This document shows positions 43,201 through 49,587 of a stretch of DNA of 64,000 nt, in pieces. The stretch's first letter is position 1, and each line of letters begins with the position of its first letter. The notes under the pieces were generated by a model. It was not told the origin of the DNA. It ran no database searches and worked only from the letters and a program-made list of their open reading frames with translations. Source of the stretch: Acinetobacter dispersus (lineage in GTDB: Bacteria > Pseudomonadota > Gammaproteobacteria > Pseudomonadales > Moraxellaceae). Position numbers and translations under genes: made by a program. Location of the stretch: assembly GCF_009884975.1 (NCBI RefSeq), contig NZ_CP041970.1, positions 3,534,001 through 3,598,000 of the forward strand. Reading direction: 5' to 3'.

Positions 43201-44140
43201 CACCATTGCCAGTACCAGCTACACCAACGCCATTATTGCTGTTGTTGGTCGTATCATTGTCATCAATTACACTGCTATTTGTGGTTGACGTGCTATTAAT
43301 TCCATTGACATTAGCACCACCAATCGCTGCGGCTGAGTTGCCTATTGCTTGGAATGGTGCGGTAACCGGTGTGGTGATACCAGCATCGTCGCCATTACCA
43401 TTGCCAATTCCATAATTTTGTTCGCCGTTTCCAGCACCAATGCCATTTAATAGACCACCAGCACTGCCGTTTCCAGCAGAACCTATGCCAGTATTACTGT
43501 TGTTAGTCGTATCATTATCTTGAATTTGAGTTGAAGAGGTTGTGGGTGATGTATTCACCGCGTTGATATCAGCACCACCAACGGCAGCGATTGAATTACT
43601 GATTGCTTGAACTGGTGTGGTCCATGGCACTGTTACGCTGGCATCATCAGCATTGCCATTTCCAACGCCATAATTATGTTCACCATTGCCTGCGGCAATA
43701 CCATTTAATAAGCCACCGGCATTGCCATTGCCAGCTTGAGTACCAGTATTACTATTATTAATAATATCGTTATCGTGGATTTGAGTCGTTGATGTTGTTG
43801 GCGTTGTATTGGCCGTTGTAACAGGTGTTGTCGTGCCTAGCCATGAAAATGAATTGCTGAAAGGCTGGAACGCTGCTGTGAAAGAGGGGGTAAAGCTAAA
43901 ATCGTTTGCGTTACCTAATCCTGGACCGTAGTTGTGACTACCATTACCTGCCGCTATGTCGTTGAGCAAACCGCCATGACTCGTATTCGTACCACTATTT
44001 GTATGAGTAAGAGTGCTGCTGTCTTCGATGACTGTATTTTTTACAGTGGGTACAGTATTAACCGAAGAGGAGGATCCTTGGCTATTGCTAGAAAGAGACA
44101 GAATACCTTTAATGGGTGATAAAATATTTTTAAATAACAT
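37277..44140 (-). CDS. Giant chaplin-like plus glycine-zipper repeat protein, 2287 aa
   Basis: Not a family I can name. It starts MLFKNILSPIKGILSL, like its neighbour, with no classical signal peptide and no Cys seen. Residues about 50-1650 hold 19 repeats of roughly 80 aa with the pattern QDNDTTNNSNNG ... AGNGEHNYGIGNGNGDDA ... P-V-x-x-P-V-x-x-x-G-N. In later repeats the core reads PITTPVNASGNAFSIFG, which matches the chaplin core PVxxPVNxxGNxxxxxG position by position but lacks its Cys. Residues about 1755-2170 are about 19 glycine-zipper 22-mers (GGPLGAVTGIIGGLTGGIGG). The C-terminal domain ends GGSITDLISVSS ... LTDHLFGSLHHF. Chaplins are surface amyloids of Streptomyces; a fibre or coat role here is inference. 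Confidence 0.85.
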   Translation of the reverse strand: MLFKNILSPIKGILSLSSNSQGSSSSVNTVPTVKNTVIEDSSTLTHTNSGTNTSHGGLLNDIAAGNGSHNYGPGLGNANDFSFTPSFTAAFQPFSNSFSWLGTTTPVTTANTTPTTSTTQIHDNDIINNSNTGTQAGNGNAGGLLNGIAAGNGEHNYGVGNGNADDASVTVPWTTPVQAISNSIAAVGGADINAVNTSPTTSSTQIQDNDTTNNSNTGIGSAGNGSAGGLLNGIGAGNGEQNYGIGNGNGDDAGITTPVTAPFQAIGNSAAAIGGANVNGINSTSTTNSSVIDDNDTTNNSNNGVGVAGTGNGVGAGLLNGIGAGNGEHNYGIGNGNGDDASVTVPWTTPVQAVGNSVAGIGGGDINSVNTSTTNTSSTIHDNDTINNSNNGTGLTGTGNGLGGLGNGPASGNGQQNYGIGNGNGDDASVTTPITVPVQTIGNSVAGIGGGDVDSANNTSTSSTTTIQDNDTTNNSNNGVGAAGNGSNGGLLNGVSAGNGEHNYGIGNGNGEDVDITTPWTTPVQAVGNSIAGIGGGDVDSVNTSTTTSTTNIQDNDTTNNSNNATGVLGNGSGGLANGPAAGNGEQNYGIGNGNGDDASFTAPVTAPFQAIGNSVSGIGTNDVDSVNNVSTSSTTAIQDNDTTNNSNNGVGSATNGNEGGLLNGVSGGNDENNFGIGNGNGDDADITTPWTTPVQAVGNSVSAIGGGDVNSVNTAATTSTTHIQDNDTTNNSNHATGVTGNGFGGIANGPAEGNGEQNYGIGNGNGDDASVTIPVTSPFQGLGNSVSAIGGGDVNSVNTAPTNASTVIEDNDTINNSNSGVGATGNGSAGGLLNGVSAGNDEHNYGIGNGNGDDASVTTPITTPVQVLGNSVAGVSGDVDSVNTAPTNTSNIVYDNDTTNNSNNGVGTNAGNGLGGLGNGPAAGNGEQNYGIGNGNGDDVDITAPWTTPVHVLGNSAGVIGGGDVSSVNNGSTNTLNYVQDNDTTNNSNNGTGVTGTTGNGADGLLNGVSAGNGEHNYGIGNGNGDDADWTSPVTTPINFMGNNVSGLDNDNDPNGLGNTSTNTATTNTTNIVSDNDNINHSNNGTGVGDGTGNGVGGLLSGVGAGNGEQNYGIGNGNGDDVDVVTPVTTPINGLGNEFSFIGDANNASHNNAATTTTNTVLDNDTTNNSNNGGPGTGTGNGVGGGIGNGIGAGNGEHNYGIGNGNGDDASVTMPVTAPVNGLGNSWTFFGDTTNTSVNNGSTTTTNNLQDNDTTNNSNNGTVVGGGAGNGVGGGIGNGIGSGNGDHNFGIGNGIGSDASVVAPITSPVNFSGNAGSIFGNATSNSINNSSTTANNNFQDNDTINNSNNGGVGSGSGSDLGGILNGIAAGNGEHNYGIGNGIADDSSIVIPITTPLNASGNAFSIFGDATSNSQNNSSTTTNNNVQDNDTTNNSNSGGNGADGLGGGIGNGIASGNGEHNYGIGNGIADDASIIIPITTPVNASGNAFSIFGNATANSTNNSSTTTNNNFQDNDTTNNSNGSGTGVGSGGGIGNGIASGNGEHNYGIGNGIADDANFVAPIAIPVNFSGNAISLFGTATSTSTNNATTTTHNNFQDNDTENNGSIGNGSGGIGNGIGAGNGDHNYGIGNGVGDGTNIVTPITIPINFSGNAISVLDLNSISHGDLVTPVTNLVTVVTGDADSTGVLGTVTGAVGGVTASVEGIISGDYNPIDVVTGIVGGVLSGEGGSPLDLVTGLVGGVIGGEGGNPLDIITGTIGGVIGGDGGPLGAVTGIIGGLTGGIGGGDGGPLGAVTGIIGGITGGIGGGDGGPLGAVTGIIGGLTGGIGGGDGRPLGAVTGIIGGLTGGIGGGDGGPLGAVTGIIGGITGGIGGGDGGPLGAVTGIIGGITGGIGGGDGGPLGSVTDIIGGLTGGIGGGDGGPLGAVTGIIGGITGSIGGGDGGPLGAVTGIIGGLTGGIGGGDGGPLSAVTGIIGGLTGGIGGGDGGPLGAVTGIIGGLTGGIGGGDGGPLGAVTGIIGGITGGIGGGDGGPLGAVTGIIGGLTGGIGGGDGGPLGSVTDIIGGITGGIGGGDGGPLGAVTGIIGGLTGGGDGGPLGAVTGIIGGLTGGIGGGDGGPLGAVTGIIGGLTGGIGGGDGGPLGAVTGIIGGLTGGIGGGDGSPLGSITDILSGITGGIGGDVISGVAQPIQIVVGSGNLTLDLLQDNMSNIFSSENVFEGLNNLIHVNNDNGGNSVDSILNVITGTVSSSTSGIAVGEPHPNGGSITDLISVSSPLTSLTDHLFGSLHHF
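37610..38870 (-). repeat. 66-bp tandem repeats (about 19 copies)
   Basis: A tandem array encoding GGPLGAVTGIIGG(I/L)TGGIGG plus GD. One copy is shortened (LTGGGDGG) and a few vary (GSVTDIIGG, GRPLG). The unit is homologous to the 66-bp unit in the other giant gene, so recombination between the two genes is possible. Confidence 0.88.
39176..43990 (-). repeat. 19 chaplin-like repeats of about 240-260 bp
   Basis: Counted by the (E/Q/D)-(H/Q/N)-N-(Y/F)-G-I-G-N-G anchor. Early repeats alternate between EHNYG with PWTTPVQ and EQNYG with PVTAPFQ cores; the last eight (39176-41100) carry P-(V/I)-x-x-P-(V/I/L)-N cores. The first repeat at the N-terminus is degenerate (SHNYGPGLGN). Confidence 0.85.
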
Positions 44141-44191
44141 ATCGATATACCTATAATTATTGGAGTTTTGTTTTATTAAGTTTAATAATTA

Positions 44192-44207
44192 TGTGACTCC
44201 TGTCTCA
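44192..44207. promoter_or_regulatory. Degenerate CRP-type site upstream of the 2287-aa gene
   Basis: TGTGACTCCTGTCTCA matches TGTGA-N6-TCACA except at one base. It lies 52-67 bp before the start codon, similar to the perfect site before the sister gene. Confidence 0.35.
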
Positions 44208-44609
44208 TAATCTATATGTTAGTATTTATTAGTTGTCTATTTAATGTCAATAATGCAGTGTGTATCATATTTTTAATGGGGTATAAAAGTGAAGTAAAAC
44301 AGGGGGCTATATAATGACTTAGAGATAAATGGTTAAAATCAAAAAGATATTATAAAAAGATAGATTATTAATAAAAAATACAAAGTTTATACCTGAATTA
44401 AAACTTAGTAGAAATAATATTTATTTGAATTTTAATAATAATTATTGCTGTTTTGGGCGAGAAATTGTCTTATGACTGAGGCTAAGCAAGGAAATATTGC
44501 TTTACTTTTAAGGCCAAGAGAATCCGATGAAATGTTAGTCGATCCACATTGAAAAAAACAAATTATGCCGAATCTATAGCCAGTTGATCGTGATCTTGTG
44601 AAAAAGGTC

Positions 44610-44637
44610 TTATCATTTGGGGAAAAGTGCGTATAAT
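44610..44637 (+). promoter_or_regulatory. Promoter of tRNA-Arg copy 3
   Basis: TTATCA (44610-44615), a 16-nt spacer, then a consensus TATAAT (44632-44637) followed by the GC-rich GCCCTCC discriminator, 16 nt before the mature 5' end. Confidence 0.65.
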
Positions 44638-44653
44638 GCCCTCCATCAAATAT

Positions 44654-44730
44654 GCGCTCATAGCTCAGCTGGATAGAGCACTTGGCTACGAACTAAGGGG
44701 TCGGGAGTTCGAATCTCTCTGAGCGCACCA
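44654..44730 (+). tRNA. tRNA-Arg (ACG anticodon), copy 3
   Basis: Identical over 77 nt to copies 1 and 2, with an encoded CCA. It has its own promoter and a near-identical terminator, and marks the right edge of the 12.5-kb repeat-protein segment. Confidence 0.96.
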
Positions 44731-44742
44731 ATTTGAATAAAT

Positions 44743-44767
44743 AAACCGCTTCATTGCGGTTTTTTTT
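44743..44767. terminator. Terminator after tRNA-Arg copy 3
   Basis: AAACCGC, loop TTCATT, GCGGTTT and a T-run. It is the counterpart of 32214-32237, and the following bases (TGTGTCTTAAATTTTTG) also resemble those after copy 2 (TGTGCCTGAATTTTTTG). It may also serve the convergent SRPBCC gene. Confidence 0.88.
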
Positions 44768-44772
44768 GTGTC

Positions 44773-46071
44773 TTAAATTTTTGCTTTGATTTTTTGTACA
44801 AAAACGGCATTGCCACCGACAGCAGGCAATACATCATGATAAGGCAGGCTGCGCATGGCTCTCAATAAGAAAGGAGCTTTCTCATCGATCTTCATTGCAC
44901 TGGTTATTTTAAATAAAGTCCCTTGATCTAAACTGGTAAACCGCATTTGACCTTTAATAAAACGTAGATCGCCACCATTGGCATAAAAATTATTTTCAGT
45001 GCTTTGTGGATAGTTAAAGCGCAGTTTAAATGCAAAAGGAATATTGATGACTCCAAGTCCCACATTCACTTGAATGTCCGCATCTTGTGCCTGATTTTGG
45101 ATTGGTGTGGTTATAACTTTCTTGATTTGTCGTGGAAATAGCTCTTGATAAGCCAATGGTGTCAGCCATTTTTGTAATTGCTGCGGTGTTTGTTTATAAA
45201 ATTGATAGGTGGTGGTAAAGCGCATGGGTTCCCGTCCATGGGTATAAAGCATGCTGGTCGGTACATGAATAATACTAACTGGTTGTTGAGCCGTTTGAAT
45301 AAGTTGGCTAATTTTTGTGAGTTGTGCTGCGCTCAACTGGGGGGTGGGAAGTTGCCCTGCATTAAGTGGGGAAATGTTAGGTTTAATAAAACGATTCCTT
45401 AAAGCCTCAAGGATAAAAGCATTACTTCCACTTGGAAGTCCTAGTTTTGCTTCTGGAATTGCATTGAGAATTTTCTTAAAAATAAAACCTTTAGGCTGGT
45501 TTAAATCACCCCATTGAGTCAAAGTGATTAAGGTCCGATGTTCATCTAATGCAAACCATTCAAACTTTCCAACGCCGTATGGGATAGGCGCATCGATAAC
45601 TAAACTGGCAATGCTATTCGGCTTGATCTGGTGTTGTAGGGTGACATCTTCATTAAAGTTGAGCACAGGAATAGGTGTTGGGATGGAAACCCGATATTTC
45701 ATTTGTACAATGTTGCCTGATTGTTCGAGTGGCTTGGCTGATTTGAGTGTGGGAAATAGACCAACATATTGACTGAAATCGGTGAGTGTTTTGGCGACTT
45801 GCTGGGTGCTAACAGGAACAATAATGGCTGCTGAATTAAAGCTGGCCATCGGTTGTGGGTTACTTTTTAGCGTCGGGATTGAGGTTTTAGTCGCAGGATG
45901 CCCATAGATGAAAATATTGTTTTGAGTATAACTGGCCAAGAGTTGTGGATTGTTCTGAAAAGGCTGTAAGGCACTTGGAATATTGTCATTCCATGACAGG
46001 ATTTGTGCAGAGCTGTGTTGTACCATTGCCATAAAAATGCAGAGGCACGAGAGACGATTCAAATAAGACAT
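44773..46071 (-). CDS. Secreted SRPBCC/START-like protein
   Basis: A 432-aa protein. I chose the ATG at 46071 because it opens a signal peptide (MSYLNRLSCLCIFMAMVQHS, cleavage near SSA-Q) and is preceded by AAAGGAATGTG. Residues about 80-215 look like an SRPBCC (START-like) domain (VSTQQVAKTLTDFSQYVGLF, VQMKYRVSIPTPIP); the C-terminal third may hold a second copy (TTTYQFYKQTPQQLQKWLTP). Such domains bind lipids or hydrophobic ligands. Substrate unknown. Confidence 0.7.
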   Translation of the reverse strand: MSYLNRLSCLCIFMAMVQHSSAQILSWNDNIPSALQPFQNNPQLLASYTQNNIFIYGHPATKTSIPTLKSNPQPMASFNSAAIIVPVSTQQVAKTLTDFSQYVGLFPTLKSAKPLEQSGNIVQMKYRVSIPTPIPVLNFNEDVTLQHQIKPNSIASLVIDAPIPYGVGKFEWFALDEHRTLITLTQWGDLNQPKGFIFKKILNAIPEAKLGLPSGSNAFILEALRNRFIKPNISPLNAGQLPTPQLSAAQLTKISQLIQTAQQPVSIIHVPTSMLYTHGREPMRFTTTYQFYKQTPQQLQKWLTPLAYQELFPRQIKKVITTPIQNQAQDADIQVNVGLGVINIPFAFKLRFNYPQSTENNFYANGGDLRFIKGQMRFTSLDQGTLFKITSAMKIDEKAPFLLRAMRSLPYHDVLPAVGGNAVFVQKIKAKI

Positions 46072-46468
46072 CACATTCCTTTGATTTTTATCCGTGATTT
46101 CATTCATGACTTGATTGCTCGTAGGGAGCTGATCAACACTGCTTATTAATAAATTTTTTTATGCATAAAAAATAGTCGTATTATGTAAAACCCACTGAAA
46201 TATTCTTTCGAGCAAGACATTTTAGACATTTACTTTTTACCAGTTCTATAGATCAGAATGATTTAAATTAAATAGAAGTATATTTATATCGTTTCGACAT
46301 AATATTGATTTATAAAAATAAAAGTATTCAATGCAAGCAACATAAACAAGTATGAGATGGCGTGACAATATCATTTAAATTTTGTATTAAATCACGAGAA
46401 ATGTGATTGCCCGTTGAATCATTTATGTTCTAATAGATCAGTTTTTTTCAAATGTTAGAAATCTAAAA
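46072..46468. other. Divergent AT-rich promoter region
   Basis: About 400 nt between the SRPBCC and YcxB-like genes, very AT-rich, with no supported frame. A weak inverted repeat AATCAC/GTGATT lies at 46390-46408. No convincing promoter could be picked by eye. Confidence 0.5.
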
Positions 46469-46966
46469 ATGTCTGAACAACGTCCAACGGTATCTGTACG
46501 CTATTATTTGAATTTAGAAGAATCCCAAGATGGGTTTGCTTTGGTAACGTTCGGAAAAAAGACCTTTAGTCGTTTTTTAACCCCCGTAATTAGTATCGCG
46601 ATTATCTTGTGGGGCGTTTATTTAGGCTTTTCTGGCGTGGGACGTTATTACGTTGCACTCGGTGCTTTTTTTCTGATTATGCAGGGTGTCATGCGTTATT
46701 GGTTTTTACCAATGTTGTTTAAGCGCCAATTTGTACGTTATCAATTTGGTAAAAGCGAGCAAGGGATCGATTTGTACCAAGATCATTTTGAGCTTTATGC
46801 AGCAGGTAAAAGACAAACAGCGCAGTATGCAGAAGTACAATCTTTTGCAATTGGCAAGCTGACTTATATGCTAGAACTTAAAAGTCATACTGTCGTGATT
46901 GTGCCTAAACGCGCATTTACCGATCCTGCGGATCAAAGTAAGTTTGAAAATAGTTTTAAAAAGTAA
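46469..46966 (+). CDS. YcxB-like membrane protein
   Basis: A 165-aa protein with two transmembrane helices (about residues 37-55 and 60-78, PVISIAIILWGVYLGFSGVG and ALGAFFLIMQGVMRYWFLPM) and a C-terminal soluble domain of the YcxB type (IDLYQDHFELYAAGKRQTAQ, then VPKRAFTDPADQSKFEN). Function unknown. It precedes the FAA hydrolase gene by 33 nt and may share its transcript. Confidence 0.8.
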   Translation: MSEQRPTVSVRYYLNLEESQDGFALVTFGKKTFSRFLTPVISIAIILWGVYLGFSGVGRYYVALGAFFLIMQGVMRYWFLPMLFKRQFVRYQFGKSEQGIDLYQDHFELYAAGKRQTAQYAEVQSFAIGKLTYMLELKSHTVVIVPKRAFTDPADQSKFENSFKK

Positions 46967-46999
46967 ATTTATTGACGGTTGAAAGAACAAGGAGTTTTC

Positions 47000-47641
47000 A
47001 TGAGTACACGTCCTTCAAAAATTGTGTGTGTGGGTCGAAATTATGCTGAACATGCGAAAGAGTTGGGGAATGCTATTCCTGATCGCGCGTTGCTCTTTAT
47101 CAAACCGCCGAGCAGTCTTGGTTCTTTGACACAAGGCGTAAGCTGGAATCAGGCATTAGGTGAGTGTCACTATGAATGCGAAATTTGTTTGCAAATCGCA
47201 CATCCATTATCACAAGAAACCGATCCAGCCAAAGCCTTAGAAGCAATCGGTGCGGTGACTTTGGGCTTAGATTTGACCCTACGTGATTTGCAGGGCGATT
47301 TAAAATCCAAAGGCGAGCCGTGGGAACGTGCCAAAGCTTTTGATGGTGCATGTATTTTGGCGGACTGGATTGAAGCAGATGAAATTGGTGACTTGCAAGA
47401 GCTAGAGCTGATTTTGAATATCAATGGTGTAGACCGTCAGCATGGTTTTACCAAAGACATGATCTTCGATATTGGAACTCTACTTGTTGAGATTAACAAA
47501 TCGTTTAGTCTTGAAGTTGGTGATGTCATTATGACAGGTACGCCTGCTGGTGTTGGAGCATTACGTGCCAATGATCAATTGACCATGAAATTGATTACCC
47601 AGTCTGGCGAATACGATTGGAATACTTTTGTAAAAGCATAA
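47000..47641 (+). CDS. Fumarylacetoacetate hydrolase family protein (YcgM-like)
   Basis: A 213-aa protein with the FAH fold. The metal ligands are seen as Glu59 and Glu61 in HYECEICLQI and Asp91 in LGLDLTLRD; the substrate-side GRNYAEHAKE motif is at residues 12-21, and TGTPAGVG is near the C-terminus. E. coli YcgM-type members hydrolyse acylpyruvates. The ATG at 47000 is preceded by AAGGAG; an in-frame TTG upstream is less likely. Confidence 0.9.
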   Translation: MSTRPSKIVCVGRNYAEHAKELGNAIPDRALLFIKPPSSLGSLTQGVSWNQALGECHYECEICLQIAHPLSQETDPAKALEAIGAVTLGLDLTLRDLQGDLKSKGEPWERAKAFDGACILADWIEADEIGDLQELELILNINGVDRQHGFTKDMIFDIGTLLVEINKSFSLEVGDVIMTGTPAGVGALRANDQLTMKLITQSGEYDWNTFVKA

Positions 47642-47661
47642 GTTGCAATGAAATAAAGAGG

Positions 47662-47695
47662 ATGGCGCTGGTTTTGCAATCAGCGCCATTTTTTA
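47662..47695 (+). terminator. Intrinsic terminator after the FAH gene
   Basis: ATGGCGCTG pairs with CAGCGCCAT around a 10-nt loop, followed by a run of T. Confidence 0.9.
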
Positions 47696-47747
47696 TAGCT
47701 CAACATATGTGTTTTTGTTCGAGCTGAAATACAAACTCAGTCAAATG

Positions 47748-48548
47748 TTAACTGCCTTGATACAGTTTTCGGAATTGGTCAGGGGTAAAGTGCATCCAAC
47801 GTTTAAACATATAAATAAAAGCCGATGAGCTGGCATAACCTAAGTCTAAAGCAATATTTTCAATGGTTTTGCCCTGATTCAACATCGACATTGCTTTCAT
47901 CACTTTTAAACGTTGCCGCCATTCATGTAGAGACATTCCCAATTCTTTTTGACTATAACGGGCAAGGGTACGTTCAGTCATATTGATCATTTGTGCAAGC
48001 TGCTCCAAGGTGCTGTTGTCCGCAGGGAATTCATGTAAATGGGTCAATATTTTCGCCAGTGCGGGATGCTGTGTTGTAGGTAAATAACTACCGACAAGTT
48101 CGGCATGGGTCAGTGAGTCAAGTAAGACTTGAAGCAAGCGTAAATACTCTGGATCTTGTTCAGAAAAGGGATGCTTGCGGATATGTTCGAGTAGTGCAGA
48201 AACTAAGGGTGCAGACAATAAGATACCAGCCTGTTGAGGCATATTTTGGCAGAGTGATTCATGCACGTACAACGTGCAATGCGTGACCTCGTTACGATTG
48301 ATGCCGCTATGTTGTAAATGCGGCGGCAGCCAAATCCCATAAGGTGGTGGGGTTAAATAATGAATTTGATCAATATTGACCTCTAAAACACCGTCAAAAG
48401 CATAGATAAACTCTCCCCAAGCGTGCGCGTGTTGTGGGTAAAAAGTCTCGGCAGGTGCGTCCCGAATCTGAAGCCATAAGGGCGCAGGAATATCGTTGTA
48501 GGTCGGGATTGGTTGAAAATCTTGAATTCTTTGTGCTGATTTTTTCAT
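47748..48548 (-). CDS. AraC-family transcriptional regulator
   Basis: A 266-aa regulator. The N-terminal cupin part has the FYPQHAHAWGEFIYAFDGVL segment (about residues 36-55). The C-terminal double HTH is at about 170-266 (TLEQLAQMINMTERTLARYS, ENIALDLGYASSSAFIYMFK). Divergent from a DMT gene with a shared 107-nt promoter region that holds a strong inverted repeat. Paralogue of the 21872 regulator by layout and domain order. Confidence 0.93.
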   Translation of the reverse strand: MKKSAQRIQDFQPIPTYNDIPAPLWLQIRDAPAETFYPQHAHAWGEFIYAFDGVLEVNIDQIHYLTPPPYGIWLPPHLQHSGINRNEVTHCTLYVHESLCQNMPQQAGILLSAPLVSALLEHIRKHPFSEQDPEYLRLLQVLLDSLTHAELVGSYLPTTQHPALAKILTHLHEFPADNSTLEQLAQMINMTERTLARYSQKELGMSLHEWRQRLKVMKAMSMLNQGKTIENIALDLGYASSSAFIYMFKRWMHFTPDQFRKLYQGS

Positions 48549-48563
48549 AACATGAGAATTGCC

Positions 48564-48614
48564 TGAAAATACGCATCTATTGTCGTAATTTCACTATATC
48601 ATGAAAATACGACA
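48564..48614. promoter_or_regulatory. Candidate AraC operator array
   Basis: TGTCGTAATTTCA (48581-48593) and TGAAAATACGACA (48602-48614) form a 13-bp inverted repeat with one mismatch and an 8-nt spacer. A third half-site, TGAAAATACG, is at 48564-48573. All lie between the divergent AraC and DMT starts. Confidence 0.6.
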
Positions 48615-48655
48615 GTCTTATATTGGTGCTCAAACCATAAAATCAGGAGCGCGCA

Positions 48656-49561
48656 ATGGATGAGCGTAAAGCATTAGATGCAACGGCATCGGGTCTGATG
48701 ATCGTACTGTGTATGATCTGGGGATTACAACAAGTCATTTTAAAAATGGCAGCTCCTGACATTTCGCCCTTAATGCAAATCGCGCTGCGTTCGGGCCTTG
48801 CCGCCATACTGCTTTTACCCTTACTTTACCTCGATAAAACCAGTCAGCTGTTTAATCGCCAGAATTTGAAAGCGGGTGCACTGGTTGCTTTTTTATTCTC
48901 TTTAGAATTCTTTTTATTGGCACAAGCATTACAGCTAACCTCGGCTTCACATGCAGTGGTACTCCTGTATACCGCACCGATTTTTGTAGCCTTGGGATTA
49001 CATTGGAAACTTCCTTCAGAGCGTCTCAGTCTGTTGCAATGGACAGGTATCGGCATTGCTTTTTTAGGGATCGTGGTGACGTTCTTACGTGCTAATTCAG
49101 GTGGGTCGATTGCGGATCGACAGATGTTATTGGGTGACTTGCTCGCTTTGGCAGGCAGTATTGCTTGGGCAGCGACCACGATTACCGTACGTTTATCCTC
49201 ACTTGCGCAAGCTGCGGTGACTCAAACGCTGTTTTATCAATTGGCGGGTAGTTTTGTGTTGTTGTTTGGCACGGCTCTTGTTCTTGGGCAGGCGACGATT
49301 CACCTCACCCCTTTGGTGATGGGCAGTTTAGCATTTCATACCTTAGTGGTTTCTTTCGCCAGTTTCTTGGCGTGGTTTTGGTTGCTACGTAATTATTTGG
49401 CTTCCCGTCTTGGTGTTTTTTCCTTCCTGACACCTTTATTCGGGATGGCATTTGGTGTGTGGTTATTGGGCGAAAAAATTGAGCTGAACTTTGTGATTGG
49501 CTCTGCACTGGTCTTGCTGGGCATCATAGTGGTGAGTTTACAGGGTTGGCTAAGGAAATAA
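48656..49561 (+). CDS. EamA-family (DMT) transporter
   Basis: A 301-aa ten-helix exporter. The GLQQVILKMAAPDISPLMQI opening and the repeated EamA halves (SASHAVVLLYTAPIFVALGL; SFLTPLFGMAFGVWLLGEKI) are typical. It is likely controlled by the divergent AraC gene. Substrate unknown. Confidence 0.9.
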   Translation: MDERKALDATASGLMIVLCMIWGLQQVILKMAAPDISPLMQIALRSGLAAILLLPLLYLDKTSQLFNRQNLKAGALVAFLFSLEFFLLAQALQLTSASHAVVLLYTAPIFVALGLHWKLPSERLSLLQWTGIGIAFLGIVVTFLRANSGGSIADRQMLLGDLLALAGSIAWAATTITVRLSSLAQAAVTQTLFYQLAGSFVLLFGTALVLGQATIHLTPLVMGSLAFHTLVVSFASFLAWFWLLRNYLASRLGVFSFLTPLFGMAFGVWLLGEKIELNFVIGSALVLLGIIVVSLQGWLRK

Positions 49562-49585
49562 AAAAGACCTCGAAAGAGGTCTTTT
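49561..49585. terminator. Bidirectional terminator
   Basis: AAAAAGACCTC, GAAA loop, GAGGTCTTTT. It lies between the DMT gene and the convergent YihY-family gene. Confidence 0.9.
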
Positions 49586-49587
49586 AG

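Larger units (their letters stand above)
44141..44653. other. Gap between second giant gene and tRNA-Arg copy 3
   Basis: 513 nt of AT-rich DNA. It holds TTGACA on the minus strand (44250-44245), the degenerate CRP-type site (44192-44207), a 26-codon frame at 44472-44552 (MTEAKQGNIALLLRPRESDE...), too short to call, and the tRNA promoter at 44610-44637. Confidence 0.5.

Noticed and set aside
39279-43415. Many plus-strand Leu/Val/Pro-rich open frames opposite the chaplin-like repeats
   Set aside because: They follow the repeat period of the antisense gene, start at arbitrary points and have no translation signals.
44472-44552. 26-codon frame MTEAKQGNIALLLRPRESDE...
   Set aside because: Too short, no clear ribosome-binding site and no known match; could be chance or a relic.
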